Made by a program: the position numbers and the translations under genes. DNA of 64,000 nt, taken from positions 292,538 to 356,537 of the forward strand of contig NZ_JAEQBB010000004.1 of the NCBI RefSeq assembly GCF_018616375.1, written 5' to 3'. Below are positions 14,093 to 23,692 of this stretch, piece by piece. The stretch is from Exiguobacterium sp. J17977 (GTDB lineage: Bacteria > Bacillota > Bacilli > Exiguobacteriales > Exiguobacteriaceae). The notes under the pieces are model-generated. The model was not told the DNA's origin and ran no database searches. It was given only the letters and a program-made list of their open reading frames with translations. The first letter of the stretch is position 1. Each line of letters starts with the position of its first letter.

Positions 14093-16690
14093 TTATTTCG
14101 TGTCGAACCACGTCTCACCAAACGAACCGTCCGCGCGGAGCGGGACATCCAAGGTGATTGTGTGCTCCATCGCTTGCTTGACGATTTTTTCGAGCGCTTC
14201 CGTCTCTGCTTTCGGTCCTTCGAAGATGAGTTCATCGTGGACTTGAAGCAATAATTTCGAGCGTAAGCCCGATTCGCGGAGCGCCACATCGACGTCAATC
14301 ATCGCTTTCTTGATAATATCGGCTGCCGTCCCTTGAATCGGCGTATTGATGGCCGTCCGTTCGGCGAAACCGCGCAAGTTGAAGTTGCGGGAATGGATGT
14401 CCGGGATATTGCGGCGGCGTTTCAACATCGTCTCGACGTAGCCGTGTTCCCGGGCCCGTTCGATGGCGGCATCCATGAATCGTTTCACTCCTGGGAACTG
14501 CTCGAAGTACGTATCGATGAACGTCTGCGCTTCTTTTCGGCTAATGCCGAGGTTTTGCGACAGCCCGTAATCACTAATGCCATAGATGATTCCGAAGTTG
14601 ACCGCTTTCGCTTGGCGTCGCATGAGCGACGTCACTTCTTCTTTGGCGACCCGGAACACGTTGGCTGCCGTCGACGTATGGATATCCTCGTCATGCAGGA
14701 ACGCCTCGAGCATCTTTTCATCCTGCGACATGTGGGCCATGATGCGGAGTTCGATTTGTGAGTAGTCGACCGCATAGAGCACCCAATCGGATTCGCTCGC
14801 CGTGAACGCCTTACGAATCCGGCGCCCTTCTTCCAAGCGAATCGGGATGTTTTGCAAGTTCGGGTTGACCGACGATAATCGTCCCGTCTGCGTCAACGTC
14901 TGCGTGTAACGGGTATGGATTTTCCCGTCGTCCTTGATGACTTTCTGTAACCCCTCGACGTACGTCGACTGCAACTTCCCAAGTTCGCGGTAATGCATGA
15001 TATGTTCGACGATCGGGTGGAGTGGTGCAAGCTTCTCAAGCACGTCCGCCGCCGTCGAGTACCCCGTCTTTGTCTTCTTGACCGGCGGCAACGCCAGCTT
15101 CTCGAACAAGATGACGCCGAGTTGCTTCGGTGAATTGATATTGAACGCTTCACCGGCGAGGCTGTGAATTTCGGTCTCGAGCTGAAGCAGGCGTTCGCGA
15201 AGATCGTCTTCCATCACCTTCAACGTCGCCACATCGACATGAATCCCGGCCCACTCCATCTCAGCGAGCACCGAGGCGAGCGGTCGTTCCAAATCCTCAT
15301 ACAGCGATGTCTGCTCGTTTTTGACGAGTTCGTTACTGACGTTGACGAACAACGTCAAGATGGCCATCACCTTCTCCCCGAGGTGCTGGTCGAGGACGTC
15401 TTGATCCGGCACGTGCAGTTTGGCACCTTTTCCGTATACGGCCTCGTCTTCCGGCAACGCGTATTCGAAATGGGCGGCAATCGAGTCGAGCGTCGTCCCG
15501 CCCGATAAGTTGAGCAAATAGCCGGCGACGAGCAAGTCCTCGTAGCCTCGAAGCGACACGCCGTGGCGCTTCAGTTGAATGATTGTCTGTTTCGCATCGA
15601 GACAAATCGTGGCCCGGTCTTCATCCGCCAGCCACTCGCGGACAGTCGAGACGTCTAAGAGCGACACGTCGCCGACGGTCACTCCGGCTTTTGAAGCGAT
15701 GGCTACGCCGATGACCGGTTCTTCGAAATAATCGTCGCGAAGTTGTTCGAGGAAGAGGACCGCCTCTGTCAAATCTTGCTCGTCAATCCCGATGTGGTTC
15801 ACGTCACGCACTTCCACGGCTTCCTCGCTCGACGCGTCGAGACTCAGTTTCCCGAGAAGCGACTTGAACTGCAGGCTCATGAACAGCGGCTTCACTCTTC
15901 CAGCGTCATACGGATGGAACGTGAGCTCGTCCATGGTGACGTCAATCGGCACGTCGGTATAAATCGTCGCCAATTGTTTCGACATGAGCGCTTCTCGCTC
16001 GTTCGCCTCGACTTTCTCTTTTTGTTTCCCTTTTAGTTCGTGCGTATGTTCATACAGGCCTTCTACGGAACCGTAGGCCGTGAGCAATTTGAGGGCCGTC
16101 TTCTCACCGACACCGGGGATGCCCGGGATGTTATCGGATTTATCGCCCATCAGCCCCTTCAAATCAATCATTTGAAGCGGGCTCAGTCCCTCATACCGCT
16201 CGTGGAATGCCGCCGCGTCCATCGCCTCGACGTCGGTGATACCGCGCTTCGTCAAATAGACGGTGACACGGTCGTCAATCAACTGCAGTAAATCCTTATC
16301 ACCGGTGACGACCGTCACTTGGTCGAACGCGGTATTTTTTGAAAGCGTCCCGATGATGTCATCGGCCTCGTACTGGTCGAGCTCAAGCACTTTGATGCCG
16401 AACGCCTCGCAAATCTCACGGACGATCGGGAATTGCTCGCGAAGCTCACCCGGTGTTTTTTGCCGTCCGCCTTTATAGTCGGCATACGTGTCGTGGCGGA
16501 ACGTCTTTTTCGACGCATCGAACGCGACCGCGAAATGTGTCGGCTGTTCGTCTTCCATCAGCTTCAATAACATCATCGTGAACCCGTACACGGCGTTCGT
16601 GTTCCGACCGCTCGCATCCGTCATCGGAGGCAACGCGAAAAAGGCACGATACGTGAGTGAGTTTCCGTCAAGGAGTAGTAGTTTATTCAT
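14093..16690 (-). CDS. polA: DNA polymerase I
   Basis: The 865-residue enzyme fills gaps and removes RNA primers. Residues 1-290 form the 5'-3' exonuclease (DGNSLTYRAFFALP, GDKDLLQL, GVGEKTALKLL). About 300-470 is the 3'-5' exonuclease fold, but the metal-binding Asp/Glu motifs are absent (VIGVAIASKAG where DxE is expected), as in Bacillus/Geobacillus enzymes, so proofreading is probably missing. The polymerase domain has motif A DYSQIELR, O-helix RRQAKAVNFGIIYG and motif C VHDELIFE. A GGAGG site is 7 bases before the ATG. It follows phoR after a terminator. Confidence 0.98.
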   Translation of the reverse strand: MNKLLLLDGNSLTYRAFFALPPMTDASGRNTNAVYGFTMMLLKLMEDEQPTHFAVAFDASKKTFRHDTYADYKGGRQKTPGELREQFPIVREICEAFGIKVLELDQYEADDIIGTLSKNTAFDQVTVVTGDKDLLQLIDDRVTVYLTKRGITDVEAMDAAAFHERYEGLSPLQMIDLKGLMGDKSDNIPGIPGVGEKTALKLLTAYGSVEGLYEHTHELKGKQKEKVEANEREALMSKQLATIYTDVPIDVTMDELTFHPYDAGRVKPLFMSLQFKSLLGKLSLDASSEEAVEVRDVNHIGIDEQDLTEAVLFLEQLRDDYFEEPVIGVAIASKAGVTVGDVSLLDVSTVREWLADEDRATICLDAKQTIIQLKRHGVSLRGYEDLLVAGYLLNLSGGTTLDSIAAHFEYALPEDEAVYGKGAKLHVPDQDVLDQHLGEKVMAILTLFVNVSNELVKNEQTSLYEDLERPLASVLAEMEWAGIHVDVATLKVMEDDLRERLLQLETEIHSLAGEAFNINSPKQLGVILFEKLALPPVKKTKTGYSTAADVLEKLAPLHPIVEHIMHYRELGKLQSTYVEGLQKVIKDDGKIHTRYTQTLTQTGRLSSVNPNLQNIPIRLEEGRRIRKAFTASESDWVLYAVDYSQIELRIMAHMSQDEKMLEAFLHDEDIHTSTAANVFRVAKEEVTSLMRRQAKAVNFGIIYGISDYGLSQNLGISRKEAQTFIDTYFEQFPGVKRFMDAAIERAREHGYVETMLKRRRNIPDIHSRNFNLRGFAERTAINTPIQGTAADIIKKAMIDVDVALRESGLRSKLLLQVHDELIFEGPKAETEALEKIVKQAMEHTITLDVPLRADGSFGETWFDTK

Positions 16691-16744
16691 TGGACAACCT
16701 CCATTCTATCTGGTTCCATCATATCATACGGGTACATGCGTTCG

Positions 16745-16781
16745 AAAAAAAAGACCCTTTTCTAGAAACTAGAAAAGGGTC
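16745..16781 (-). terminator. Terminator between phoR and polA
   Basis: Minus strand: GACCCTTTTCTAG / CTAGAAAAGGGTC hairpin followed by eight T residues. It ends the phoPR transcript, so polA needs its own promoter or partial read-through. Confidence 0.9.
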
Positions 16782-16897
16782 AATCTTCCCGATCGAGTGG
16801 AGATGAGCACCAATCGGGACACGAGATGATGAAGAGGTCTCATCCATAGAGTAGCATCGCTTTGTAAAGCCGGTATGAATTCGCCATGAATTCCTTG

Positions 16898-18625
16898 TTA
16901 AGCACTCGGGAATTTGATGGTGAACGTCGTCCCTTCACCTTCGACGCTGTCGACTTGAATCGTCGCGTGATGGAGATCGACAATATGCTTGACGATGGCG
17001 AGGCCGAGTCCGGTCCCACCGGAATTTCGGCTCCGCGCCTTATCGACCCGGTAGAACCGTTCAAAGATTCGGCCCACTTCTTTCGGCGCGATGCCGATGC
17101 CATTGTCTTTGACGATCAAATAAGAGCCGTCCGGTCTCTTCTCGACCGCAATCTCGACTTGGCTGCCTTCCGGCGAGTAGTTGATCGCATTGGCGACGAG
17201 ATTCAAGATGACTTGTTTGATTCGGTTCATGTCCGCCTGTAAGACGACTTCCCCATCGTGGCGCGATTCCAAATGAATCGATTTCTGTTCTGCTTTTTGA
17301 CTGAGCACGAGGCAGACTTCCTCGACGAGCTGATTGAGCTGGACCGGGGTGAACTCCAAATGGAAATCCTCCCGTTCGAGCCGCGACAGTTCGAGCAAGT
17401 CCTCGACGAGCATCTGCATGCGCGTCGCTTCTTTTTGAATGATATCCAAGAATTGATCGCGCAGTTCCGGTACTTCTTTCGCCCCGTCGAGCAGCGTCTC
17501 GCTGAAGCCGCGAATCGATGTGAGTGGTGTCTTCAACTCATGGCTGACGTTCGCGACGAAATCTTTGCGCATCTTCTCGAGACGCTTTAACTCGGTGATG
17601 TCGTTAAAGAGAAGCGTCGTCCCGCGCAACATGCCTGTATCACTGAAAATCGGCGCGGCCGACACCATATACGTCTTTTGATTGAAACCGGATCGGATTG
17701 ACAGTTGTCGGCGGTGCGGCTCCTCTGTCAAATAAACGTCTTCAATCAACGTCTCGACGTCCGGGCTCGGCAAGATGCCGTGATAAAACTGGCCGATCAT
17801 CAATTCATCATATTGGAACATGTCGCGATACGAGCGGTTGACGAGTGTCACGATGCCACGTTCGTCGACCAAGAGCAACCCTGCCCCCATATACTCGATG
17901 AGCGACTCTAGCCTTGCCCGTTGAACCGATTCGCCGAGTGAGATCGTCTCTAAATTGCGGGCGAGCACGTTAATCGATCCGGCCAGACTGCCTGTCTCTT
18001 CATCGTTTCGCAACTCATAGACGCGGGCCCGATAGTTCCCGTCCGCCAGTTCCCGCAAGACGATGGTCGCCTCGTCGATCGGTCGGATGAATTGGTTCGT
18101 CAGGTTGTGTAAAACAAAAAGGATTAAGAAGAACGAGAAAATCAAGGCCAAGGCGATGGTCAGCCAAATTCGGTCATATACCCCTTCCAAATCGGAGACG
18201 TAACGGATAAAGCTCAAGTACACCGTGTCACCGGATGACAGTTCGATTGGCTTCGTGAACTGAATCAAGTCATCCCGTGTCTCGTTTCCGAACGTCCCAC
18301 CTTCCGGAATCGACGCGGCATCCATCCGGAAATCAAATGAGCCGACCCGAAACGGCGTCCCAGCGATGACTTCCATCCGACGATTGAGGAGCAAGATATC
18401 GAAACTGCTCTCATCATCGATTTGGCCGACGTAGTCTTGGATGTCCGCAAGGTCGCCTCCATCTAAATAGAGCGCAGCCAACTCAGCGTCTTCTTTCAAC
18501 CGGTCGCGTTCAGAATCCAAATAAAAGTCTTTGAACAATTGACCGAGCACGATTCCGAGGGTCAATAAGACGCCCGTCACGAGCAGGATGAGCGTCGTCA
18601 AAAACCGCGAGCGGTACGTCTTCAT
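16898..18625 (-). CDS. phoR: Sensor histidine kinase PhoR
   Basis: The membrane kinase of the PhoPR system, which answers phosphate limitation in Bacillus. Order: TM1 (about 9-30), extracytoplasmic domain (31-152), TM2 (153-173), HAMP (174-230), PAS (235-345), dimerisation domain with phospho-acceptor H362 in VSHELKTPLTS, and HATPase with N-box NLVANAINYS and G-boxes DNGIGIA and GGTGLGLAI. At 575 residues it is typical. Its ATG overlaps the phoP stop (ATGA). The polA/mdh neighbourhood is the same as in B. subtilis. A cell-wall signal like that sensed by WalK cannot be excluded. Confidence 0.93.
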   Translation of the reverse strand: MKTYRSRFLTTLILLVTGVLLTLGIVLGQLFKDFYLDSERDRLKEDAELAALYLDGGDLADIQDYVGQIDDESSFDILLLNRRMEVIAGTPFRVGSFDFRMDAASIPEGGTFGNETRDDLIQFTKPIELSSGDTVYLSFIRYVSDLEGVYDRIWLTIALALIFSFFLILFVLHNLTNQFIRPIDEATIVLRELADGNYRARVYELRNDEETGSLAGSINVLARNLETISLGESVQRARLESLIEYMGAGLLLVDERGIVTLVNRSYRDMFQYDELMIGQFYHGILPSPDVETLIEDVYLTEEPHRRQLSIRSGFNQKTYMVSAAPIFSDTGMLRGTTLLFNDITELKRLEKMRKDFVANVSHELKTPLTSIRGFSETLLDGAKEVPELRDQFLDIIQKEATRMQMLVEDLLELSRLEREDFHLEFTPVQLNQLVEEVCLVLSQKAEQKSIHLESRHDGEVVLQADMNRIKQVILNLVANAINYSPEGSQVEIAVEKRPDGSYLIVKDNGIGIAPKEVGRIFERFYRVDKARSRNSGGTGLGLAIVKHIVDLHHATIQVDSVEGEGTTFTIKFPSA

Positions 18626-19326
18626 TCGGCCATCGGCTCTTCCATCTTATAACCGAGGCCGCGAATCGTCTTGATATAGGTCGGTTTTTTCGTCACCGGC
18701 TCAATCTTCTCCCGGAGGTGGCTGATGTGGACGTCCACGATACGCGTATCTCCGACGAAGTCGTAATTCCAAATCGCCGACAAGAGCTGGTCGCGCGTCA
18801 AGACGCGTCCTTTGTTCTTGGCCAGGTAGGCCAACAGTTCGAACTCCTTCGGTGTCAATTCGAGGCGTTCGCCGTTCTTGAACACTTCATAGTTCGACGC
18901 GATGATTTTCACGTCGCCAATCTCGATGACGTCCGTGTCCGTCGCCGGCGCTTCTTGTGGGGCCGAACGGCGCAGGATGGCTTTGACCCGGGCTACGACT
19001 TCCCGTGGGCTGAACGGCTTCGTCAAATAGTCATCGGCACCGAGTTCGAGGCCGAGCACTTTATCGAACTCATCGTCTTTCGCCGTCAACATGAGAATCG
19101 GCGTGTTCACTTTTTGTTGGCGGAGCCGTTTGCAAACTTCGAGCCCGTCCATCTCAGGCAACATCAAGTCGAGGACGATCAAAACGGCATCTTGCTTCTC
19201 GGCCAGCTCAAGTCCGGTCTTCCCGTCGTGCGCCGTCTCGACCTCGAATCCGGCCTGCTCTAAATTAAACTTCAATAACGTCGCAATCGACACCTCGTCA
19301 TCGACAACAATTACTTTATCAGCCAC
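18622..19326 (-). CDS. phoP: Response regulator PhoP (OmpR family)
   Basis: A 234-residue OmpR-type regulator. The receiver domain has the acidic pocket D9/D10, phospho-acceptor D53 in LDLMLPEMDG and K102-region MLTAKDDEFDK...TKPFSPREVVARV. The C-terminal winged helix ends in DVHISHLREKIEP...IRGLGYKMEE. The start is GTG at 19326 with a strong GAGGAGG site 8 bases upstream. It overlaps phoR by four bases. It probably binds tandem direct repeats in phosphate-starvation promoters. The 186-base gap before mdh, which includes the mdh terminator, likely holds its promoter. Confidence 0.95.
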   Translation of the reverse strand: MADKVIVVDDEVSIATLLKFNLEQAGFEVETAHDGKTGLELAEKQDAVLIVLDLMLPEMDGLEVCKRLRQQKVNTPILMLTAKDDEFDKVLGLELGADDYLTKPFSPREVVARVKAILRRSAPQEAPATDTDVIEIGDVKIIASNYEVFKNGERLELTPKEFELLAYLAKNKGRVLTRDQLLSAIWNYDFVGDTRIVDVHISHLREKIEPVTKKPTYIKTIRGLGYKMEEPMAE

Positions 19327-19474
19327 GCTTAGTTCCTCCTCTAATCTATCTGTTCAGTCATGTACACTACCTATTTTACAAATCAATGCCACGTACGACC
19401 AACCTCAAAGCAAATCTTTACAAAAACAAAACAAATCCACGTTCTGCTTTTAGTGTAGCATGCGCCACGCATAC

Positions 19475-19504
19475 AAAAAACCTCGTCTGCCAAAGCAGAC
19501 GAGG
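19475..19504 (-). terminator. Terminator of citZ-icd-mdh
   Basis: Minus strand: CCTCGTCTGC-TTTG-GCAGACGAGG followed by six T residues, directly after the mdh stop codon. Confidence 0.92.
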
Positions 19505-19511
19505 TAAGCCC

Positions 19512-20447
19512 TCAATTGAGGACGTTCAAGACGGAGCGGACCGAATCGGCTGAGCGTTGTAGCGCCGCCGTTTCGGCTTCCGTCAATTCAAGTTCGAGCA
19601 CACGTTCAATCCCGTTCGCACCAAGAATCGTCGGGACACCGAGATACAAGTCGTGGAACCCGTATTCGCCGTCGAGATACGCGATGGCCGGTAAAATCCG
19701 CCGTTGATCTTTGAGGATCGCTTCGACCATCTCGACGATGGCCGCAGCCGGCGCATAATAGGCCGATCCGTTCCCGAGTAGCTGAACGATCTCACCGCCA
19801 CCTTTACGGGTCCGATTGACGATCGCTTCGATGCGGTCGGTCGGCAATAATTTCTCGAGCGGGATTCCTCCCGCGTACGAATAGCGGATGAGCGGGACCA
19901 TGTCATCCCCGTGCCCGCCGAGCACGAATCCAGAGACGTCCTTCACAGAGATATTCAACTCCGCAGCGACGAACGTCCGGAACCGGGCCGTATCGAGTAC
20001 ACCGGATTGACCGATGACACGCTCTTTCGGGAAACCCGACTCTTTGAAGGCGGCGTACGTCATCGCGTCGACCGGGTTCGTCAAGACGATGATAATCGCA
20101 TCCGGTGAGTAACGGGCCACTTCTTTCGTGACCGCCCGCATCACTTTGGCGTTCGTCGAGACAAGGTCGTCCCGGCTCATACCTGGCTTGCGTGCGATTC
20201 CGGCTGTGATGACGACGATATCCGAGTCCGCCGTTTCCGCATAGTCCGACGTCCCTGTAATCCACGAGTCAAACCCTTGAATCGGCGCCGTCTCTTGCAT
20301 ATCGAGCGCTTTTCCTTTCGTCGGGTTCTCGTTCTCTTTGATATCGAGCAGCACGACGTTACCGAGTTCTTTTTGAGCCAAATACAGTGCCGTCGTGGCC
20401 CCCGTGAATCCGCTACCGATAACCGAGATCTTATTGCGACGAATCAT
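19512..20447 (-). CDS. mdh: Malate dehydrogenase
   Basis: The 311-residue NAD-dependent enzyme interconverts malate and oxaloacetate. It is of the LDH-like MDH type: GSGFTG nucleotide loop (11-16), substrate arginines in [20 protein letters not shown], and catalytic His in [10 protein letters not shown] near 178. Arg (not Gln) in the substrate loop supports malate over lactate. A GGGGAGAG site precedes the ATG. It is last in citZ-icd-mdh, as in B. subtilis. Confidence 0.97.
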   Translation of the reverse strand: MIRRNKISVIGSGFTGATTALYLAQKELGNVVLLDIKENENPTKGKALDMQETAPIQGFDSWITGTSDYAETADSDIVVITAGIARKPGMSRDDLVSTNAKVMRAVTKEVARYSPDAIIIVLTNPVDAMTYAAFKESGFPKERVIGQSGVLDTARFRTFVAAELNISVKDVSGFVLGGHGDDMVPLIRYSYAGGIPLEKLLPTDRIEAIVNRTRKGGGEIVQLLGNGSAYYAPAAAIVEMVEAILKDQRRILPAIAYLDGEYGFHDLYLGVPTILGANGIERVLELELTEAETAALQRSADSVRSVLNVLN

Positions 20448-20477
20448 TGTGCTCTCCCCCTTGGTTTAGCTGATGTC

Positions 20478-21749
20478 TTACATGTTTTTGATTAATTCAT
20501 CCGCAAACTCTGAACACTTCACTTCTGTCGCGCCGTCCATGAGACGAGCGAAATCGTATGTGACGACTTTCGAGGCGATTGTCTTCTCCATCGAGTTGAT
20601 GATGAGGTCAGCCGCTTCGTTCCAGTTCATATGACGAAGCATCATTTCACCTGACAAGATGACCGATGACGGGTTGACCTTATCGAGGCCGGCATACTTC
20701 GGTGCCGTACCGTGTGTCGCTTCGAAGATGGCATGGCCCGTCACGTAGTTGATGTTCGCTCCAGGTGCGATCCCGATTCCACCGACTTGGGCAGCGAGCG
20801 CATCCGAGATGTAGTCGCCGTTCAAGTTCATCGTTGCCACGACATCGAACTCACGCGGACGTGTCAAAATCTGTTGCAAGAAGATATCAGCGATTGAATC
20901 TTTTACGATGATTTTGCCTTCTGCTTCAGCTTTCGATTGCGCTTCGTTCGCAGCCGCTTCACCTGACTCTTCTTTGATGCGGTCATACTGTGCCCATGTG
21001 AAGACTTTGTCGCCGTACTCTTCTTCTGCGAGCTCATAGCCCCAGTTTTTGAAGGCGCCTTCTGTGAACTTCATGATGTTCCCTTTGTGGACGAGCGTGA
21101 GCGATTTACGGTTGTTCGCAATGGCGTACTCGAGAGCCGCACGAACAAGGCGTTTCGTTCCTTCAGACGAGATTGGCTTGATCCCGATTCCAGACGTTTC
21201 TGGGAAACGGATTTTGTTGACGTTCATCTCTTCTTTCAAGAATGAGATCAACTTCTTCACTTCGTCGCTACCTGACGCGTATTCGATTCCTACGTAGATA
21301 TCTTCTGTGTTCTCACGGAAGATGACCATGTCTGTATCCTCTGGGCGTTTGACCGGTGAAGGGACGCCTGTGAAGTAACGGACCGGGCGCAAGCACGTGT
21401 ACAAGTCAAGTTCTTGACGGAGTGCTACGTTGAGTGAACGGATACCGCCGCCGACTGGTGTCGTCAATGGACCTTTGATGGCAATCAAATATTCACGGAT
21501 TTCATCGAGTGTCTCGTTTGGAAGCCATTCGCCTTTTTGGTTGTAGGCTTTCTCCCCAGCGTACACTTCCATCCATTCGATTTTCTTCTCGCCGCCGTAT
21601 GCTTTTTCGACAGCCGCATCAAAGACACGCACGGAAGCGTTCCAAATATCTGGTCCTGTGCCGTCGCCGATGATAAATGGAATCGTCGGTACGTTCGGTA
21701 CGTTTAATACACCGTTTTCAACTGTAATCTTTTCGTTTTGTGTCAACAT
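20478..21749 (-). CDS. icd: Isocitrate dehydrogenase (NADP)
   Basis: A 423-residue enzyme that oxidatively decarboxylates isocitrate to 2-oxoglutarate. Typical motifs are [46 protein letters not shown] (phosphorylation loop region), and [26 protein letters not shown]. The start at ATG 21749 follows TTAGGGGGATT; the longer frame lacks a ribosome site. It is the middle gene of citZ-icd-mdh, separated from citZ by a hairpin without T-run. Confidence 0.98.
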   Translation of the reverse strand: MLTQNEKITVENGVLNVPNVPTIPFIIGDGTGPDIWNASVRVFDAAVEKAYGGEKKIEWMEVYAGEKAYNQKGEWLPNETLDEIREYLIAIKGPLTTPVGGGIRSLNVALRQELDLYTCLRPVRYFTGVPSPVKRPEDTDMVIFRENTEDIYVGIEYASGSDEVKKLISFLKEEMNVNKIRFPETSGIGIKPISSEGTKRLVRAALEYAIANNRKSLTLVHKGNIMKFTEGAFKNWGYELAEEEYGDKVFTWAQYDRIKEESGEAAANEAQSKAEAEGKIIVKDSIADIFLQQILTRPREFDVVATMNLNGDYISDALAAQVGGIGIAPGANINYVTGHAIFEATHGTAPKYAGLDKVNPSSVILSGEMMLRHMNWNEAADLIINSMEKTIASKVVTYDFARLMDGATEVKCSEFADELIKNM

Positions 21750-21774
21750 AATGAATCCCCCTAAGTACATTTAT

Positions 21775-21800
21775 GTAGGCCGACGCGAGCGCCGACCTAC
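21775..21800 (-). other. Intergenic hairpin between citZ and icd
   Basis: GTAGGTCGGCG / CGTCGGCCTAC pairs over 11 bp with wobble pairs, without a T tract. It looks like an mRNA processing or stabilising stem that could set separate citZ and icd levels rather than a terminator. Confidence 0.45.
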
Positions 21801-21864
21801 GTCAATTGTTAGTTTACCAAAGTTTATGTCTAAATTGTGACTCGAACTTCTCGTCCGGCGTCAA

Positions 21865-22977
21865 TTAACGCTCGTTCACCGGGACGTATGACCGGTTCGT
21901 CTCGCCGATGTATTCAGCGCGAGGACGGATCAAACGGTTATCCGCATACTGCTCGAGGATGTGGGCAATCCAGCCCGACATGCGTGAGACCGCAAAGATG
22001 GGCGTGAACAACTCTTCGTCGAGGCCGAGTGCATAATACGTTGATGCCGAATAGAAATCGACGTTCGGTTTCAAGCCTTTTTCCGTCTCGACGAGATGGT
22101 CGATTTTCTCAGACATCTCGTACCATTCCGGTTCGCCGATTTGGGCCGTCAATTGGCGGCTCATCTCTTTCAAGTGTTTCGCGCGCGGGTCGCCGTCCTT
22201 ATAGACACGGTGGCCGAAGCCCATGATTTTCTCACGGCGTTCGAACTTGCCGCGGACGTAGTCTTCGACTTTGTCGACCGAGCCGATTTCGTGAAGCATT
22301 TTCATGACCGCCTCGTTCGCACCGCCGTGGAGCGGGCCTTTAAGGGCGCCCATCGCCGCCGTCACACCAGAATAAATATCCGACAATGTGGCGACGCAGA
22401 CGCGGGCCGTGAACGTCGAAGCGTTCAATTCATGGTCGGCATGAAGGATGAGTGCCTTGTCAATCGTCTTCTCGGCGACCTCGCTCGGCTCTTCTCCGTT
22501 CAACATGTACAAGAAGTTGCCCGCATAAGACAAGCCCTGTTTTGGTGCAACCGGTTGTTCGCCTTTACGAAGACGAGCGAATGCCGTCACGATCGTGGCG
22601 ATTTGCGCTTGGAGACGAATCGCTTTGCGCATGTTCGCTTCCGGACTCATATCTTCAGACTCTTCATCATAAAGCGCGAGCTGTGAAAGTGCAGTCCGAA
22701 TCGTCGCCATCGCATTGGCCGATTTCGGCGCCCGCTCGAGCGTCGCGATGACGTCTTCTGGCAATTTGGCTTCTTTCACGAGCGCTGCTGAGAGCTCAGT
22801 TAATTCATCTGCTTTCGGAAGGCGGTCGTTCCACAATAGGAAAACAACCTCTTCGAATGTGGCATGGTCTGCCAAATCATCAATCGTGTATCCTCCGTAA
22901 GTCAATTGTCCGTCGATAATCGAACTGACTTTTGAGGCCGCTGCCACAATTCCTTCTAAACCTTTTGTCGTTGACAT
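21865..22977 (-). CDS. citZ: Citrate synthase
   Basis: Condenses acetyl-CoA with oxaloacetate, the entry step of the TCA cycle. The 370-residue protein is the short Gram-positive type. Active-site histidines lie in LHADHELNAST and in GFGHRVYKDGDPRA, with the catalytic Asp in VDFYSA. The ATG at 22977 has GAGGGGGAG upstream; the TTG one codon earlier is less likely. First gene of the TCA operon. Its 180-base upstream region carries a cre-like site, a -10 TATACT and a structured leader. Confidence 0.97.
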   Translation of the reverse strand: MSTTKGLEGIVAAASKVSSIIDGQLTYGGYTIDDLADHATFEEVVFLLWNDRLPKADELTELSAALVKEAKLPEDVIATLERAPKSANAMATIRTALSQLALYDEESEDMSPEANMRKAIRLQAQIATIVTAFARLRKGEQPVAPKQGLSYAGNFLYMLNGEEPSEVAEKTIDKALILHADHELNASTFTARVCVATLSDIYSGVTAAMGALKGPLHGGANEAVMKMLHEIGSVDKVEDYVRGKFERREKIMGFGHRVYKDGDPRAKHLKEMSRQLTAQIGEPEWYEMSEKIDHLVETEKGLKPNVDFYSASTYYALGLDEELFTPIFAVSRMSGWIAHILEQYADNRLIRPRAEYIGETNRSYVPVNER

Positions 22978-23040
22978 CAATAACTCCCCCTCAGTCTTTA
23001 AAAGTGATCGACCGCATATACAGTCTGTGTGTAGGGAATA

Positions 23041-23095
23041 AGGGCGAGGAGTCGAAGACTCTCCCCAATCCGTTTCGAGCTCGCTCCGCCCTGTC
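23041..23095 (-). other. Structured leader of citZ transcript
   Basis: The minus-strand leader can close with GGGCG...CGCCC around an inner hairpin (GAGTC-TTC-GACTC) and a CGAGCTCG palindrome. There is no T tract. It lies between the probable promoter and the citZ start and may be a regulatory or stabilising RNA; no known class was recognised. Confidence 0.35.
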
Positions 23096-23132
23096 CTTTA
23101 TCTAGTATAAACAATTTACTGAAAAAAAGAAA

Positions 23133-23146
23133 TGTAAGCGTATCCA
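23133..23146. promoter_or_regulatory. cre-like site upstream of citZ
   Basis: TGTAAGCGTATCCA on the plus strand matches the CcpA consensus TGWAANCGNTNWCA except at two positions. It lies 25-35 bases upstream of a minus-strand TATACT (-10 of citZ, about 23103-23108), where CcpA could repress TCA cycle entry during growth on glucose. Confidence 0.5.
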
Positions 23147-23160
23147 GCCGTCAAAAAATG

Positions 23161-23625
23161 TCAGAACCATTTTTGTAACAGGCTAAATCCACCTAAAATC
23201 AAGGCGGCGATGCCGGCACCGACGAGCGGTCCGACCGGTACACCTTTCATGAAACCGACGGCCAGGATGGTTCCAGCGAGCAATGCCGTCGTGACGACGG
23301 GATCGACCCGCATCAGTTGGACGCCTTGGCCGGCAGCGAGCGCGACGAAGATTCCAGAGGCGAACGCGATGATGCCGACTGGACCTTTAATACTATTCCA
23401 CAATTCCCGGAATCCAATGTCGCCGGTCGCAATCGGCACCAGGACGGCAATCGTAATAATCGTTACGCCCCAATGGATTCCTTTTGACGCGAGCGTCGGG
23501 AACAGTTGGTCACCGAATCCTACCGCTTTAATAATCAAGAGGACGCTGCTGGCGATGATGACCGACTGGTTATGGGAGATAACCCCAATCAATACGAGCA
23601 ACAGCAAGAATAAATAGGCACTCAT
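23161..23625 (-). CDS. ytwI: UPF0756/DUF441 membrane protein (YtwI-like)
   Basis: A 154-residue integral membrane protein with about four to five hydrophobic helices separated by short Gly/Pro-rich loops (VPVGPLVGAGIAALILGG). It matches the UPF0756 family in length and pattern. The function is unknown. The position between pyk and citZ is conserved in Bacillus. A weak AAAGAGAG ribosome site precedes the ATG. No catalytic residues are apparent. Confidence 0.85.
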   Translation of the reverse strand: MSAYLFLLLLVLIGVISHNQSVIIASSVLLIIKAVGFGDQLFPTLASKGIHWGVTIITIAVLVPIATGDIGFRELWNSIKGPVGIIAFASGIFVALAAGQGVQLMRVDPVVTTALLAGTILAVGFMKGVPVGPLVGAGIAALILGGFSLLQKWF

Positions 23626-23647
23626 GACACACTCTCTTTCTGAATGG

Positions 23648-23679
23648 AAAAAGAACCGACCTCATAAAAAGGTCGGTTC
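23648..23679 (-). terminator. Terminator of pfkA-pyk
   Basis: Minus strand: GAACCGACC / GGTCGGTTC hairpin followed by CTTTTT just after the pyk stop codon. Confidence 0.85.
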
Positions 23680-23692
23680 GATTGGCATTCGA

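Noticed and set aside
14073..14111. Longer mutM start
   Set aside because: The N-terminal proline must follow Met for catalysis, and the ribosome site fits ATG 14072.
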